This document shows positions 43,337-54,901 of a stretch of DNA of 64,000 nucleotides, piece by piece; the first letter of the stretch is position 1; each line of letters opens with the position of its first letter. Under the pieces are notes generated by a model that worked only from the letters and a program-made list of their open reading frames with translations, ran no database searches and was not told where the DNA came from. This stretch comes from Pseudomonadota bacterium (GTDB lineage Bacteria > Pseudomonadota > Gammaproteobacteria > Steroidobacterales > Steroidobacteraceae), in contig JADIYJ010000012.1 in assembly GCA_016705325.1 (NCBI GenBank), positions 124,001 to 188,000 of the forward strand. The letters are read 5' to 3'. The position numbers and the translations under genes were made by a program.

Positions 43337-44820
43337 TGGCCGCGCGATCCACCTTCCCCGCCGGCCTCGTGCTCGACGCGCACAAGCAGCAGGCGTGCGA
43401 ATCGCCGATCATCGAACTGCCACTGCCCACGCAGGTAGTGCTCGCACTCGATCAAGGTGCGGGGTACAGCGCCGAACCTGTCGTGGCCGTGGGTGACGCC
43501 GTGGCCGCGGGCGCTCTTGTCGCGCGCGCGGACCACCCGTTTGCATCCGCCGTGCATGCGCCGCTCGCAGGCATTATCGTCGCGATGGAGACTCGCGAGG
43601 CTGCCGTGCAAGGCGGGCGCAGCCTCTGCATCGTGATCGATGGCAGCGGCGCGGACCGCATCGATGACAGCGTCCGGCCCGTCACCGATCCCGCCTCGCT
43701 CAGTCCGGAAGAACTCGTCCAGCGAATGCGCGACGCGGGAATCGCCGGACTTGGCGGCGCCGGCTTTCCGACCCCGACCAAGCTGGCCTCCGCACGCGAA
43801 CTCGGTGCGCACACGCTGGTGCTGAACGGCGCGGAGTGCGAACCATGGATCTGCTGTGATGATGCGCTGATGCGCTCCGCCGCGGACGACGTCGTGCTCG
43901 GCGCACTCATCCTGCGACGCGCGGCGGGTACCGTGCGTTGTGTCATCGCGATCGAGGACGACAAGCCAGCCGCCATAGCCGCCGTGACGAAGGCGATCGA
44001 GCGCCTGCGCGACGATGCCCTGACGCTCGCGGTGATCCCTGCCGTGTACCCGAAAGGCGCCGAACGTCAGTTGATCACCGCGGTCGCCGGTGTCGAAGTG
44101 CCTGCGGGCGGCCTGCCGGCGGACGCGGGCGTGGTCTGCCAGAACGTGGCGACCGCGGCGGCCGTCGCACGCTGGGCCACGCGTGGAGAGCCCATGCTCT
44201 CGCGCATCGTCACCGTGACTGGCAGCGGTGTCGCGCACCCCGGCAACGTCCGCGCGGCGATCGGCACTCCGCTCGCTGCACTCATCGCGGCGTGCGGCGG
44301 TTATCGCGGGGCACCGCTGCGACTGATTGCCGGCGGCAGCATGACCGGTCGTGCCTTGCCATCGGACGAGGTCGGACTCACCAAGTCGATGAACTGCGTC
44401 CTCGTCACGACGCGGGACGATATCGGCTCACGGCTTGGGGCCGTCGAATTGCCGTGCATCCGCTGCGGCGACTGTGCCAGCGTCTGCCCCGCCGGACTGC
44501 TGCCGCAACAGCTGCTTCGGGCGGCGCTCGCCGATGCTCACGACGCGTTGCGACGACTCGGCGTGCGCGACTGCATCGACTGCGGCCTTTGCGACTACGT
44601 CTGCCCGAGCCAGATTCCGCTTGCCGATCGCTTTCGTCACGCGCGGCGTCGCTTGCTCGAGGCCGAGGCGATGGCGAACAAGGCGGCGGCTGCACGCGAG
44701 CGTCACGAACTGCACAAGCGCCGGCTGCAGCAAGCCGCGACCGCCGAACAACGGGCATTCGACAGCGTCCGCAATCGCGCACGACAACCCGGCGACGGCT
44801 CGGCGGGCGACGGGAACTGA
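43336..44820 (+). CDS. rsxC: Rnf complex subunit C
   Basis: 494 residues. The Nqo1-like part has GIAGLGGAGFPTPTKLASAR (FMN/NADH region), VLNGAECEPWICCDDALM and TVTGSGVAHPGNVRAAIGTP. It has two 4Fe-4S motifs (CIRCGDCASVCPAG, CIDCGLCDYVCPSQ). The short Ala/Arg-rich tail lacks the long repeats seen in E. coli RsxC. It is the peripheral subunit that docks NADH or ferredoxin. It lies one base from rnfD. Confidence 0.95.
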   Translation: MAARSTFPAGLVLDAHKQQACESPIIELPLPTQVVLALDQGAGYSAEPVVAVGDAVAAGALVARADHPFASAVHAPLAGIIVAMETREAAVQGGRSLCIVIDGSGADRIDDSVRPVTDPASLSPEELVQRMRDAGIAGLGGAGFPTPTKLASARELGAHTLVLNGAECEPWICCDDALMRSAADDVVLGALILRRAAGTVRCVIAIEDDKPAAIAAVTKAIERLRDDALTLAVIPAVYPKGAERQLITAVAGVEVPAGGLPADAGVVCQNVATAAAVARWATRGEPMLSRIVTVTGSGVAHPGNVRAAIGTPLAALIAACGGYRGAPLRLIAGGSMTGRALPSDEVGLTKSMNCVLVTTRDDIGSRLGAVELPCIRCGDCASVCPAGLLPQQLLRAALADAHDALRRLGVRDCIDCGLCDYVCPSQIPLADRFRHARRRLLEAEAMANKAAAARERHELHKRRLQQAATAEQRAFDSVRNRARQPGDGSAGDGN

Positions 44821-44821
44821 C

Positions 44822-45859
44822 ATGCGCTTCGATACCTCGCCCGCACCGCATGTCATCGCCGGTTACACCGTGCCGCGCGTCATGTTCCAGGTGCTGTTCG
44901 CGCTGTTACCCGCAGGCATTGCTCACGTCGCTCTGTTCGGTCCCGGGCTGCTGCTGCAACTGTCCGTGGCGTGCGTCACGGCATTGCTCGCCGAGGCCGC
45001 AGCGCTGCGGTGGCGCGGTCGTGACGCCGCGCCTGCACTCAAGGACGGCAGCGTGCTGGTCACCGCGTTCCTGCTGGCATTCTCGATCCCGCCGCTGTTG
45101 CCGTGGTGGCTCGGTGCGCTCGGCACGGCGCTGGCCGTGCTGCTCGGCAAGCACGTCTTCGGCGGGCTCGGCCAGAATCCCTTCAATCCTGCAATGGTGG
45201 GTTACGCGATCCTGCTGGTGTCGTTCCCCGCGGAGATGACGCGCTGGCCGGTGCCGATGGACGTCGACGGCACCCGCACCTGGTCCGAACTCGCGCAGTT
45301 GTCGTTCGCGGGCTTTTACGGCGCCGACCTGGCGGTGCGCTGGGACGGGTACACCGGGGCGACGGCACTCGACTCGATTCGCAGCGGGCTCGATCTGCGC
45401 TACACGCTGCCGGAACTGCTGGGGCGCGGGGAGATTGCCGGGACGCTCGGCGCGCGCGGCTTTGCCTGGATCAATCTCGCGGCGCTCGCGGGAGGCCTGT
45501 ACCTGATGGCCCGGCGGATCGTGCGCTGGCACATCCCCGTGGCCGTGCTCGGCGGCCTGCTCGTGCCGTCCTTCATCGCGCACGGCCTGGATTCCGGAAT
45601 CGCGCTGGGACCGGCGATGCAGGCCTTCTCCGGCGCCACGATGCTGGCCGCATTTTTCATCGCAACGGACCCCGTCTCCGCGGCGACCAGCGATCGCGGA
45701 CGCTTGTGGTACGGAGCGGGGATCGGGCTGATCGCCTGGATCATTCGCACGTGGGGCGGCTACCCCGACGGCTTCGCCTTCGCCGTGCTGCTGATGAACC
45801 TCGCCGTGCCATTCATCGACCGCTACACCGTCCCGCGAATCTATGGCCGGCAACCCTGA
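44822..45859 (+). CDS. rsxD: Rnf complex subunit D
   Basis: 345 residues, multi-span, starting MRFDTSPAPHVIAGYTVPRV. It has the core HVFGGLGQNPFNPAMVGYA and the flavinylation motif FSGATMLAAFFIATDPVSAA, where FMN is bound to the Thr. It forms the main ion-conducting membrane subunit with RnfE/A. Its 3' end overlaps rnfG by 17 bases. Confidence 0.95.
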   Translation: MRFDTSPAPHVIAGYTVPRVMFQVLFALLPAGIAHVALFGPGLLLQLSVACVTALLAEAAALRWRGRDAAPALKDGSVLVTAFLLAFSIPPLLPWWLGALGTALAVLLGKHVFGGLGQNPFNPAMVGYAILLVSFPAEMTRWPVPMDVDGTRTWSELAQLSFAGFYGADLAVRWDGYTGATALDSIRSGLDLRYTLPELLGRGEIAGTLGARGFAWINLAALAGGLYLMARRIVRWHIPVAVLGGLLVPSFIAHGLDSGIALGPAMQAFSGATMLAAFFIATDPVSAATSDRGRLWYGAGIGLIAWIIRTWGGYPDGFAFAVLLMNLAVPFIDRYTVPRIYGRQP

Positions 45860-46493
45860 GCGGCCCGCGCGTCGCACGGCGCGCGCTGCCATCGTGCTGG
45901 CGGCCGCGGCGATCGCGGCTTTCGGTCTCGTGGCCGTCGTGCACGAAGCCACGCGCGACCGGATCGCCGCGACGGCACGCGCGCGCGAACTTGCCCGCTT
46001 CGACCAGGTGCTCGGCGGACTGCCGCATGACAACGACCTGCTCGCCGACACCCTGACGTTGCGCGATCCTGAATTGCTGGGCACGACGGAAGCCGTCACC
46101 GCGTACCGCGCCCGGTTCCACGGTCAGCCGGTCGCCGTCGTGCTCGAGTTCGGCGCGACCGATGGTTACTCGGGGTCCATTCGCCTGCTGCTCGCAGTCG
46201 CGCCCGACGGCACGGTTCTCGGCGTCCGCACCGTGAGTCACCACGAGACGCCCGGGCTGGGCGATTTCATCGACGCCGGCAAATCGGACTGGATGCAACG
46301 ATTCAGCGGCAAGTCCCTCGGCAATCCCGCAGCGGCGCGCTGGCGGGTCCGCAAGGACGGCGGCGAGTTCGACCAGTACACGGGCGCCACGATCACCTCG
46401 CGCGCGGTGGTCGGGGCCATCGGTCGCACGCTGCAACTCTTCGCGCGCCATCGCGACGAACTGCTGGCCGCCCCGGCTACAATTCAGCCATGA
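45843..46493 (+). CDS. rsxG: Rnf complex subunit G
   Basis: 216 residues with one membrane anchor (AAIVLAAAAIAAFGLVAVVH) and a periplasmic FMN-binding domain. The covalent FMN motif is YTGATITSRAVVGAI. HHETPGLGDFIDAGKSDWM is the second family landmark. It relays electrons across the periplasmic face. It overlaps both neighbours. Confidence 0.94.
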   Translation: MAGNPERPARRTARAAIVLAAAAIAAFGLVAVVHEATRDRIAATARARELARFDQVLGGLPHDNDLLADTLTLRDPELLGTTEAVTAYRARFHGQPVAVVLEFGATDGYSGSIRLLLAVAPDGTVLGVRTVSHHETPGLGDFIDAGKSDWMQRFSGKSLGNPAAARWRVRKDGGEFDQYTGATITSRAVVGAIGRTLQLFARHRDELLAAPATIQP

Positions 46494-47176
46494 CGCCTGC
46501 CGCCATCCTCCGCGCCGGTTTCCGCGACCAGAATCCGGGGCTCGTGCAACTGCTCGGGCTGTGTCCGCTGCTGGCGGTCACCACGTCGCTCGGCAGCGGC
46601 CTCGGGCTCGGACTGGCGACCCTGGCGGTGCTCATCGCCAGCAACGGCCTGGTCTCGCTGGTGGGTCGGTCGTTGCCGGCCGAGATCCGTATCGCGGTGT
46701 TCGTGCTGCTGATTGCGGCACTGGTCACAGCCGTCGAACTCGCACTCGCGGCGTGGCTGCCCGGGCTGCACGCCGCCCTCGGCATCTTCCTGCCCCTGAT
46801 CGTCACCAACTGCCTGGTGCTGGCACGCGCGGAAGCCTTCGCATCGCGGCAACCCGTCGGCGACGCGCTGCTCGATGGCTTCGCGATGGGCGGCGGCTTC
46901 CTCGTCGTGCTGGTCGCGCTGGGCAGTGTGCGCGAAGTACTCGGCCGCGGCAGCCTCGGCGGCGACCTGCATCTGCTGCTCGGCAGCGGCGGGCCGACAT
47001 CGGGGTTGCACCTGTTCAACGGGCAGCACGGGTTCCTGCTCGCGCTGCTGCCGCCTGGCGCCTTCATCCTGCTCGGCCTCGGCCTGGCCTGGCGCCAGTC
47101 GTGCCAGGCGACTGCCGCGGCATCGTCGGCCGGCACTGGCGTGACCAGCGGCATGCCGGGCGAGGCCGCATCGTGA
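46490..47176 (+). CDS. rsxE: Rnf complex subunit E
   Basis: 228 residues with six helices; it begins FRDQNPGLVQLLGLCPLLAV and has GIFLPLIVTNCLVLARAEAF, the partner motif to RnfA, and LALLPPGAFILLGLGLAW near the end. The C-terminal tail (to residue 228) is Ala/Ser-rich. It completes the rnfABCDGE set; nth follows with a 4-nt overlap. Confidence 0.95.
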   Translation: MTPAAILRAGFRDQNPGLVQLLGLCPLLAVTTSLGSGLGLGLATLAVLIASNGLVSLVGRSLPAEIRIAVFVLLIAALVTAVELALAAWLPGLHAALGIFLPLIVTNCLVLARAEAFASRQPVGDALLDGFAMGGGFLVVLVALGSVREVLGRGSLGGDLHLLLGSGGPTSGLHLFNGQHGFLLALLPPGAFILLGLGLAWRQSCQATAAASSAGTGVTSGMPGEAAS

Positions 47177-47871
47177 AGCCGGCGCAGGTCCGGGAACTCT
47201 TCGAGCGCTTGCAGACGCTGAATCCCGCTCCGGTCACGGAGCTCGAGCACGCCAACCCGTTCGAACTGTTGATCGCGGTGATCCTCTCGGCGCAGGCCAC
47301 CGACAGGAGCGTGAACATCGCAACGCGCAGATTGTTCCCCGTCGCCAGCACGCCGGAACAGATCCTCGCGCTGGGCGCTGACGGGTTGACGGCCTACGTG
47401 AAGTCGATCGGCCTCTATCCCGGCAAGGTGAAGAATATCCTCGCCACGTGCCGGTTGCTGATCGAGCGCCATGGCGGCGGCGTACCCGCGGATCGGGAGG
47501 CCCTCGAGGAACTGCCGGGCGTGGGACGCAAGACGGCGAACGTCGTGCTCAACAGCGCCTTCCGCCTGCCTACGATGCCAGTGGACACCCACATCTTCCG
47601 TGTCGCGAATCGCCTGGGCCTTGCCCACGGCGACACACCGCGGGCAATCGAGGATGGCCTGCTCGAGGTCATTCCCGCGGAGTACCTGCTCAACGCGCAT
47701 CACTGGCTGCTGCTGCATGGCCGCTATGTCTGCAAGGCACGCAGACCCGAGTGCCAGCGCTGTCCGCTGGTCGACTTGTGCGCTTTCAAGGACAAGACGT
47801 TGCCGCTGGCTGCCACCCTGCCGCTGGCAAGACCCAGGAAGCCGTCACCGGCCGCTCGCGGCCGCGCCTGA
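47173..47871 (+). CDS. nth: Endonuclease III
   Basis: 232 residues from GTG. The helix-hairpin-helix is LPGVGRKTANVVLNSAF (catalytic Lys), the catalytic Asp lies in VDTHIFRVANRLGL, and the Fe-S loop is CKARRPECQRCPLVDLC (C-x6-C-x2-C-x5-C). It removes oxidised pyrimidines and cleaves the abasic site. A Pro/Ala/Arg tail of about 20 residues extends beyond the cluster. It is the usual last gene of rnf operons. Confidence 0.96.
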   Translation: MKPAQVRELFERLQTLNPAPVTELEHANPFELLIAVILSAQATDRSVNIATRRLFPVASTPEQILALGADGLTAYVKSIGLYPGKVKNILATCRLLIERHGGGVPADREALEELPGVGRKTANVVLNSAFRLPTMPVDTHIFRVANRLGLAHGDTPRAIEDGLLEVIPAEYLLNAHHWLLLHGRYVCKARRPECQRCPLVDLCAFKDKTLPLAATLPLARPRKPSPAARGRA

Positions 47872-48305
47872 TGCCGTTCTTCCACGACCAGGGCCGTTCG
47901 TCGCTGCGGCGCATGTACTTCGAGGCCTGGCGCAAGCACCGCGAGTCGCGGCCGGTCGAGCCGGTCGAGGACCAGATCATCCGCGTCGTCGCGCTGCATC
48001 CGGAGTACGCGCAACTGCTCGAGTCGGGACCGGCAGCACTCGAACGTGATTACACCCCGGAGGATGGCCAGACAAATCCGTTCCTGCACATGGGACTGCA
48101 TCTCGCCATCCGCGAGCAGGTTGCGACGGATCGGCCAGCCGGCATCGCCCTCGTCCACCGCTCACTTGCCGCCAGGCTCGGCGACGTGCACGAGGCCGAG
48201 CACGCCATGATCGAACGACTCGGCGCGGCATTGTGGAATGCGCAACGTGCAGGATTGCCGCCAGACGAGGCGCAATACCTGGAGTCACTGCGCAGACTCC
48301 TGTAG
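47871..48305 (+). CDS. DUF1841 protein
   Basis: 144 residues overlapping the nth stop by one base. It has MPFFHDQGRSSLRRMYFEAW, RDYTPEDGQTNPFLHMGLHLA-like segment (ERDYTPEDGQTNPFLHMGLH), and VHEAEHAMIERLGAALWNAQ. These are the conserved parts of DUF1841, a gammaproteobacterial family of unknown function usually next to nth. No membrane segment is seen. Confidence 0.88.
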   Translation: MPFFHDQGRSSLRRMYFEAWRKHRESRPVEPVEDQIIRVVALHPEYAQLLESGPAALERDYTPEDGQTNPFLHMGLHLAIREQVATDRPAGIALVHRSLAARLGDVHEAEHAMIERLGAALWNAQRAGLPPDEAQYLESLRRLL

Positions 48306-48316
48306 AGCGCCGACGC

Positions 48317-48335
48317 GTTCGGGTGTTGCCCGAAC
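48317..48335. terminator. Hairpin between DUF1841 and the sulfotransferase pseudogene
   Basis: GTTCGGG and CCCGAAC form a 7-bp GC-rich stem around TGTTG, 12 nt after the DUF1841 stop. No U-tract follows on either strand, so it is at best a weak or factor-assisted terminator for the nth-DUF1841 end. Confidence 0.35.
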
Positions 48336-48359
48336 TTCAGACGATCCCGCAGGCGACGA

Positions 48360-48833
48360 CTACCAGCGTACCGGCCGGCCCAGGATCTTCGCCAACGCCG
48401 CATCGTGTGGCACGAAGTAGTCCCGCAACCGTTGCGTCGCTGCCGGATCCAGCGGCGGGTACTTCCGGTGTGGCGCGGTTCGAGCTTTGCGCTGCTCATC
48501 GGTGACAACCCGGTGCAGACAAGCGATTCGTCCGTCAGCAGCAATGGATCACGCGCCAGGTCTTCGAAGTGCAGGATGAGCAGCTGCTCACGCGGATAGA
48601 ACTGCAGCCAGCGCTCCCGCTGCCCCGCATGGCCGCCGCGCGCGAGGCAGCTGAAACACTGGTGGGCTTCACTGCGCAACGGCGGAATGACCAGTGGATG
48701 CTGCGTCAGGTAATAACGCCGCGAGCTCGTGCCCGACTTCATCGCACCGTTGAGCAGCGTGTCCGGCAGGGCCCGCACGTCGCCCGACCGCAGGCTCAAC
48801 TCGACCCGCCGCGGGATGACTGCGACGGCGCGC
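48360..48833 (-). pseudogene. Inactivated sulfotransferase gene
   Basis: Reverse-strand pieces of a sulfotransferase survive. The PAPS-binding start LPDTLLNGAMKSGTSS and LTQHPLVIPPLRSEAHQCFS run directly into RERWLQFYPREQLLILHFED, about 100 residues too early, so the middle is deleted. The C-terminal part (PLDPAATQRLRDYFVPHDAA, then LAKILGRPVRW and a stop) is in another frame. At least one internal deletion and one frameshift make it dead. It lies directly downstream of lpdA. Confidence 0.8.
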
Positions 48834-48836
48834 AGG

Positions 48837-50720
48837 TCATTTCCTGGCAGTCGTGCGCTTCGGCACATACAGGTCGGTGAGCGTGCCGTCGAACGCTTCG
48901 GCGGCCATGGCCACCGTTTCGGACAGCGTCGGATGCGGGTGAATCGTGAGGCCGATGTCGGCAGCGTCTGCACCCATCTCGATCGCCAGCACCACCTCAC
49001 TGATCAGGTCGCCGGCATTCGTGCCGACGATGCCGCCACCGATGACGCGATGCGTCTGCGGATCGAACAGCAGCTTGGTGAATCCTTCGTCGCGGCCGTT
49101 GGCCAGCGACCTGCCGCTCGCCGCCCAGGGGAACACCGCTTTCTCGAAGGCGATGCCCTTCGCTTTCGCCTCGGTCTCCGTGAGGCCGGCCCAGGCGATC
49201 TCGGGATCGGTGTAGGCAACCGACGGGATCGAGCGCGCATCGAAGAAGCGCTTGTGGCCGGCAATGACTTCCGCCGCCACCTTGGCTTCGTGCGTGGCCT
49301 TGTGCGCGAGCATCGGCTGTCCGACGACGTCGCCGATGGCGAAGATGTGCGGCACGTTGGTGCGCTGCTGCCGATCGACGGCGATGTAGCCGCGTTCGTT
49401 GACCAGGACGCCCGCGGCCTCGCAACGCAGTCGCTTGCCGTTCGGGGTACGGCCGACCGCAATCAGCACCCTGTCGTAAAGCTGCGGCGCCATGGCCTTG
49501 TCGCCCGCGAACGTAACCCGGAGGCCCTCGCTGAGCGCCTCGATGCCGGTGACCCTGGTGCGCAGCATCACGGTCTCGTACCGGGTCGCGATGCGCTTTT
49601 CGAGCGGGCGCACGAGGTCGCGATCGCAGCCGGGCATCAGGCCGTCCGTCAGTTCGACGACTCCGACCTTCACGCCGAGGGCCGCGTACACCGTTGCCAT
49701 CTCGAGCCCGATGATGCCGCCGCCAACGACGAGCATGCGTTGCGGCAGGTCGAGTTCGAGCGCGCCGGTGGAGTCGATGATGCGCGGATCGTCGGGCAGG
49801 CCGGGCAGCCGCAACGACTCGGAACCTGCGGCGATGACGCAGTGCGCGAAAGTCACGCGCTGGCCGTGTCCGTCCGCGCCAGCCACGTCGACGGCATGGG
49901 CGTCGGCAAACATCGCAACGCCCCGGATGACGTTGATCCTGCGCCGCGTGGCCAGGCCCGTGAGGCCCGTCGTCAGGCGCCCCACCACACTGTTCTTCCA
50001 GTCGCGCAGCCTGGCAGCGTCGATCCTCGGCTCGCCAAACTCAATGCCATGCGCGGCCATCGCCCGCGCGTCCTCGATGACTCTTGCGGCATGCAGCAAC
50101 GCCTTGGATGGAATGCAGCCGACGTTGAGGCACACGCCGCCAAGCGTCGGCCAGCGCTCCACCAGCGCCACCTTGAGGCCGAGGTCTGCAGCGCGGAACG
50201 CGGCGGTGTATCCCCCGGGGCCCGCACCGATGACGAGCACGTCGTAATCGAAGCCGGCCGGTTCAGTCGACGAAACAACCGCACTGGTCGAATCCGGCAC
50301 CGCAGCGTCGTTCCCTGCCGCCACATCGGTCTTGAGCGGCTTGATCGGAACGGTGTCGAGGTACGGTTCACCACCGTAGGGCTCGTTCTGGCGCGGTGTC
50401 GCCTGTGCCGGAGCCGCGGGCAGCGGAGCCCTCCCGCCATCCGCGGCGACGACCTGGCCCGGTCCTTCGAGTTCGAGCACGGCCGTGCCCGTCGACACCT
50501 TGTCGCCCGACCGCACGAGGATGCGCGACACCTTGCCAGCGGTCGTCGCCGGCACGTCCATGGTCGCTTTCTCGCTTTCGAGCGTGAGCAGCGCCTGCTC
50601 CTTCTCGACCTGGTCACCGACCTTGACCAGCAGTTCGAGCACGGTGACTTCGCCCGCTGTACCCAGGTCCGGCAGGCGCACTTCGACCGTGGACGTAGCG
50701 GGGACCCGCGCGCCGGTCAT
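48837..50720 (-). CDS. lpdA: Dihydrolipoyl dehydrogenase with N-terminal lipoyl domain (E3)
   Basis: 627 residues. A lipoyl domain covers about residues 10-85 with the modified Lys in TLESEKATMDVP. After a linker, the flavoprotein disulfide reductase begins at DYDVLVIGAGPGGYTAAFRA with redox Cys pair GGVCLNVGCIPSKAL, NAD-binding VVGGGIIGLEMATVYA and C-terminal His/Glu in LTIHPHPTLSETVAMAAEAF. It reoxidises dihydrolipoamide of the pyruvate dehydrogenase complex. It overlaps aceF by four bases. Confidence 0.95.
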   Translation of the reverse strand: MTGARVPATSTVEVRLPDLGTAGEVTVLELLVKVGDQVEKEQALLTLESEKATMDVPATTAGKVSRILVRSGDKVSTGTAVLELEGPGQVVAADGGRAPLPAAPAQATPRQNEPYGGEPYLDTVPIKPLKTDVAAGNDAAVPDSTSAVVSSTEPAGFDYDVLVIGAGPGGYTAAFRAADLGLKVALVERWPTLGGVCLNVGCIPSKALLHAARVIEDARAMAAHGIEFGEPRIDAARLRDWKNSVVGRLTTGLTGLATRRRINVIRGVAMFADAHAVDVAGADGHGQRVTFAHCVIAAGSESLRLPGLPDDPRIIDSTGALELDLPQRMLVVGGGIIGLEMATVYAALGVKVGVVELTDGLMPGCDRDLVRPLEKRIATRYETVMLRTRVTGIEALSEGLRVTFAGDKAMAPQLYDRVLIAVGRTPNGKRLRCEAAGVLVNERGYIAVDRQQRTNVPHIFAIGDVVGQPMLAHKATHEAKVAAEVIAGHKRFFDARSIPSVAYTDPEIAWAGLTETEAKAKGIAFEKAVFPWAASGRSLANGRDEGFTKLLFDPQTHRVIGGGIVGTNAGDLISEVVLAIEMGADAADIGLTIHPHPTLSETVAMAAEAFDGTLTDLYVPKRTTARK

Positions 50721-52051
50721 GGAATCGCCCGCAGCAGGCCGTCGACGTTGTTCAGCGCCGAGGCCAGAAACGAAGTGAAGCGGACAGCCGCGGCGCCGTC
50801 GATGACGCGGTGATCGTACGAAAGTGAGAGCGGCATCATCAGGCGCGGCACGAAACTGCCGTCCGCGTAGACCGGTCTGTACGCTGAGCGCGACACGCCG
50901 AGGATCGCCACTTCGGGTGCATTGATGATCGGCGTGAAGGCCGTGCCGCCAATCCCGCCCAGGCTGGAGACCGTGAAACAGCCGCCCTGCATTTCGGCGG
51001 CGGAGAGCTTGCCCGCACGGGCCTTCTCGCTGAGATCCGCGAGATCGCGCGCGAGTTCGAAGAGGTCTTTGCGATCGGCATCGCGCACGACCGGCACCAC
51101 GAGGCCGCCGGGCGTATCGGCCGCGAAGCCGATATGCACGTACTGCTTGTAGACGAGTTCGCCGGCCTCGGCGTCGAGCGAGGCGCAGAACTGCGGAAAC
51201 TGCTGCAGAGCCTGCACGCAGGCACGGATCACGAATGCGAGCGGCGTCAATTTGAGACCGCGTTCCGTCGCCTGCTGCTTCAGGCTGGCGCGAACCTGCT
51301 CCAGCTCGGTGATGTCGGCCTCGTCGAACTGCGTCACGTGCGGCAGGTTCACCCAGCTCGCATGCAGCCGCGGTCCCGAAATCTTCTGGATCCTCGTCAA
51401 CGGCCTGCGCTCGACCGGCCCGAACGCCGCGAAGTCGACGACGGGCACGCGGGGCAGCGCCGCACCGCCCGCGGTCGCAACACCCCCGGACGTCAGCATC
51501 CGCTTCACGTAGGCCTTCACGTCGACGTCGGTGATGCGGCCCTTATCGCCCGAGCCCTGGACCTTCGTCAGGTCGACGCCCAGCTCGCGCGCGAGCTTGC
51601 GGACCGAAGGACTCGCGTGCGCCCGAGCGAATCCTGGCTCGTCAATGCCGGCACGCGCCTGCGTCTTTGCACCCTCTCCCGCAGCAGCAGGTGCAGGCTG
51701 GGGTGAGGGCTGGCTTGCCGTGACCTCACCGGCGCTGTGCACGACCCCAGCGGCTTTCAGAGGAGGAGCAGGAGAAGCGGGAGCGACAGCAGACGCGGTA
51801 GCCTCGACGACGGCAATGACGTCGCCCTGCGACACTCGCGCGCCACGCTGCACTTTCAACTCCCTGATCGTACCCGCGGTCGTGGACGGGACGTCCATGG
51901 TCGCCTTCTCGGTCTCGAGCGTGATCAGCGTGCTTTCAAGGGCAACGCTGTCGCCCGCCTTCACGCTGACCTCGATGACTTCGACGTCCTTGTAGTTGCC
52001 GATATCCGGGACGCGGATTTCGACGAGTCCGTTGTCTGCCACGCTGTTCAC
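50717..52051 (-). CDS. aceF: Dihydrolipoyllysine acetyltransferase (PDH E2)
   Basis: 444 residues: one lipoyl domain (TLETEKATMDVPSTTAG, about 1-80), an Ala/Pro linker, the E3/E1-binding domain (ASPSVRKLARELGVDLTKVQ, GRITDVDVKAYVKRML) and the acetyltransferase core ending in SLSYDHRVIDGAAAVRF with the catalytic His and Asp. E. coli AceF has three lipoyl domains; one here is common in related groups. It lies between aceE and lpdA in one transcript. Confidence 0.95.
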   Translation of the reverse strand: MNSVADNGLVEIRVPDIGNYKDVEVIEVSVKAGDSVALESTLITLETEKATMDVPSTTAGTIRELKVQRGARVSQGDVIAVVEATASAVAPASPAPPLKAAGVVHSAGEVTASQPSPQPAPAAAGEGAKTQARAGIDEPGFARAHASPSVRKLARELGVDLTKVQGSGDKGRITDVDVKAYVKRMLTSGGVATAGGAALPRVPVVDFAAFGPVERRPLTRIQKISGPRLHASWVNLPHVTQFDEADITELEQVRASLKQQATERGLKLTPLAFVIRACVQALQQFPQFCASLDAEAGELVYKQYVHIGFAADTPGGLVVPVVRDADRKDLFELARDLADLSEKARAGKLSAAEMQGGCFTVSSLGGIGGTAFTPIINAPEVAILGVSRSAYRPVYADGSFVPRLMMPLSLSYDHRVIDGAAAVRFTSFLASALNNVDGLLRAIP

Positions 52052-52058
52052 CCCGTGC

Positions 52059-54722
<2,664 letters not shown>

Positions 54723-54901
54723 CAGCCAGGGTCTCCATCCGTGTCGAAAACGCGACGCCGGCCGCCGGGCGGTAATGATTTGCCCGGCACGGCCTGTTAG
54801 CATGCCGCCGCGCCGGAGCGCGCGTAATCGGCTCGCGCGCTGCACGCAGAATGCGTCCGGCAATGATCCGGTCCGGGCCGATCAGGGTCAAGGTTTTCCC
54901 C

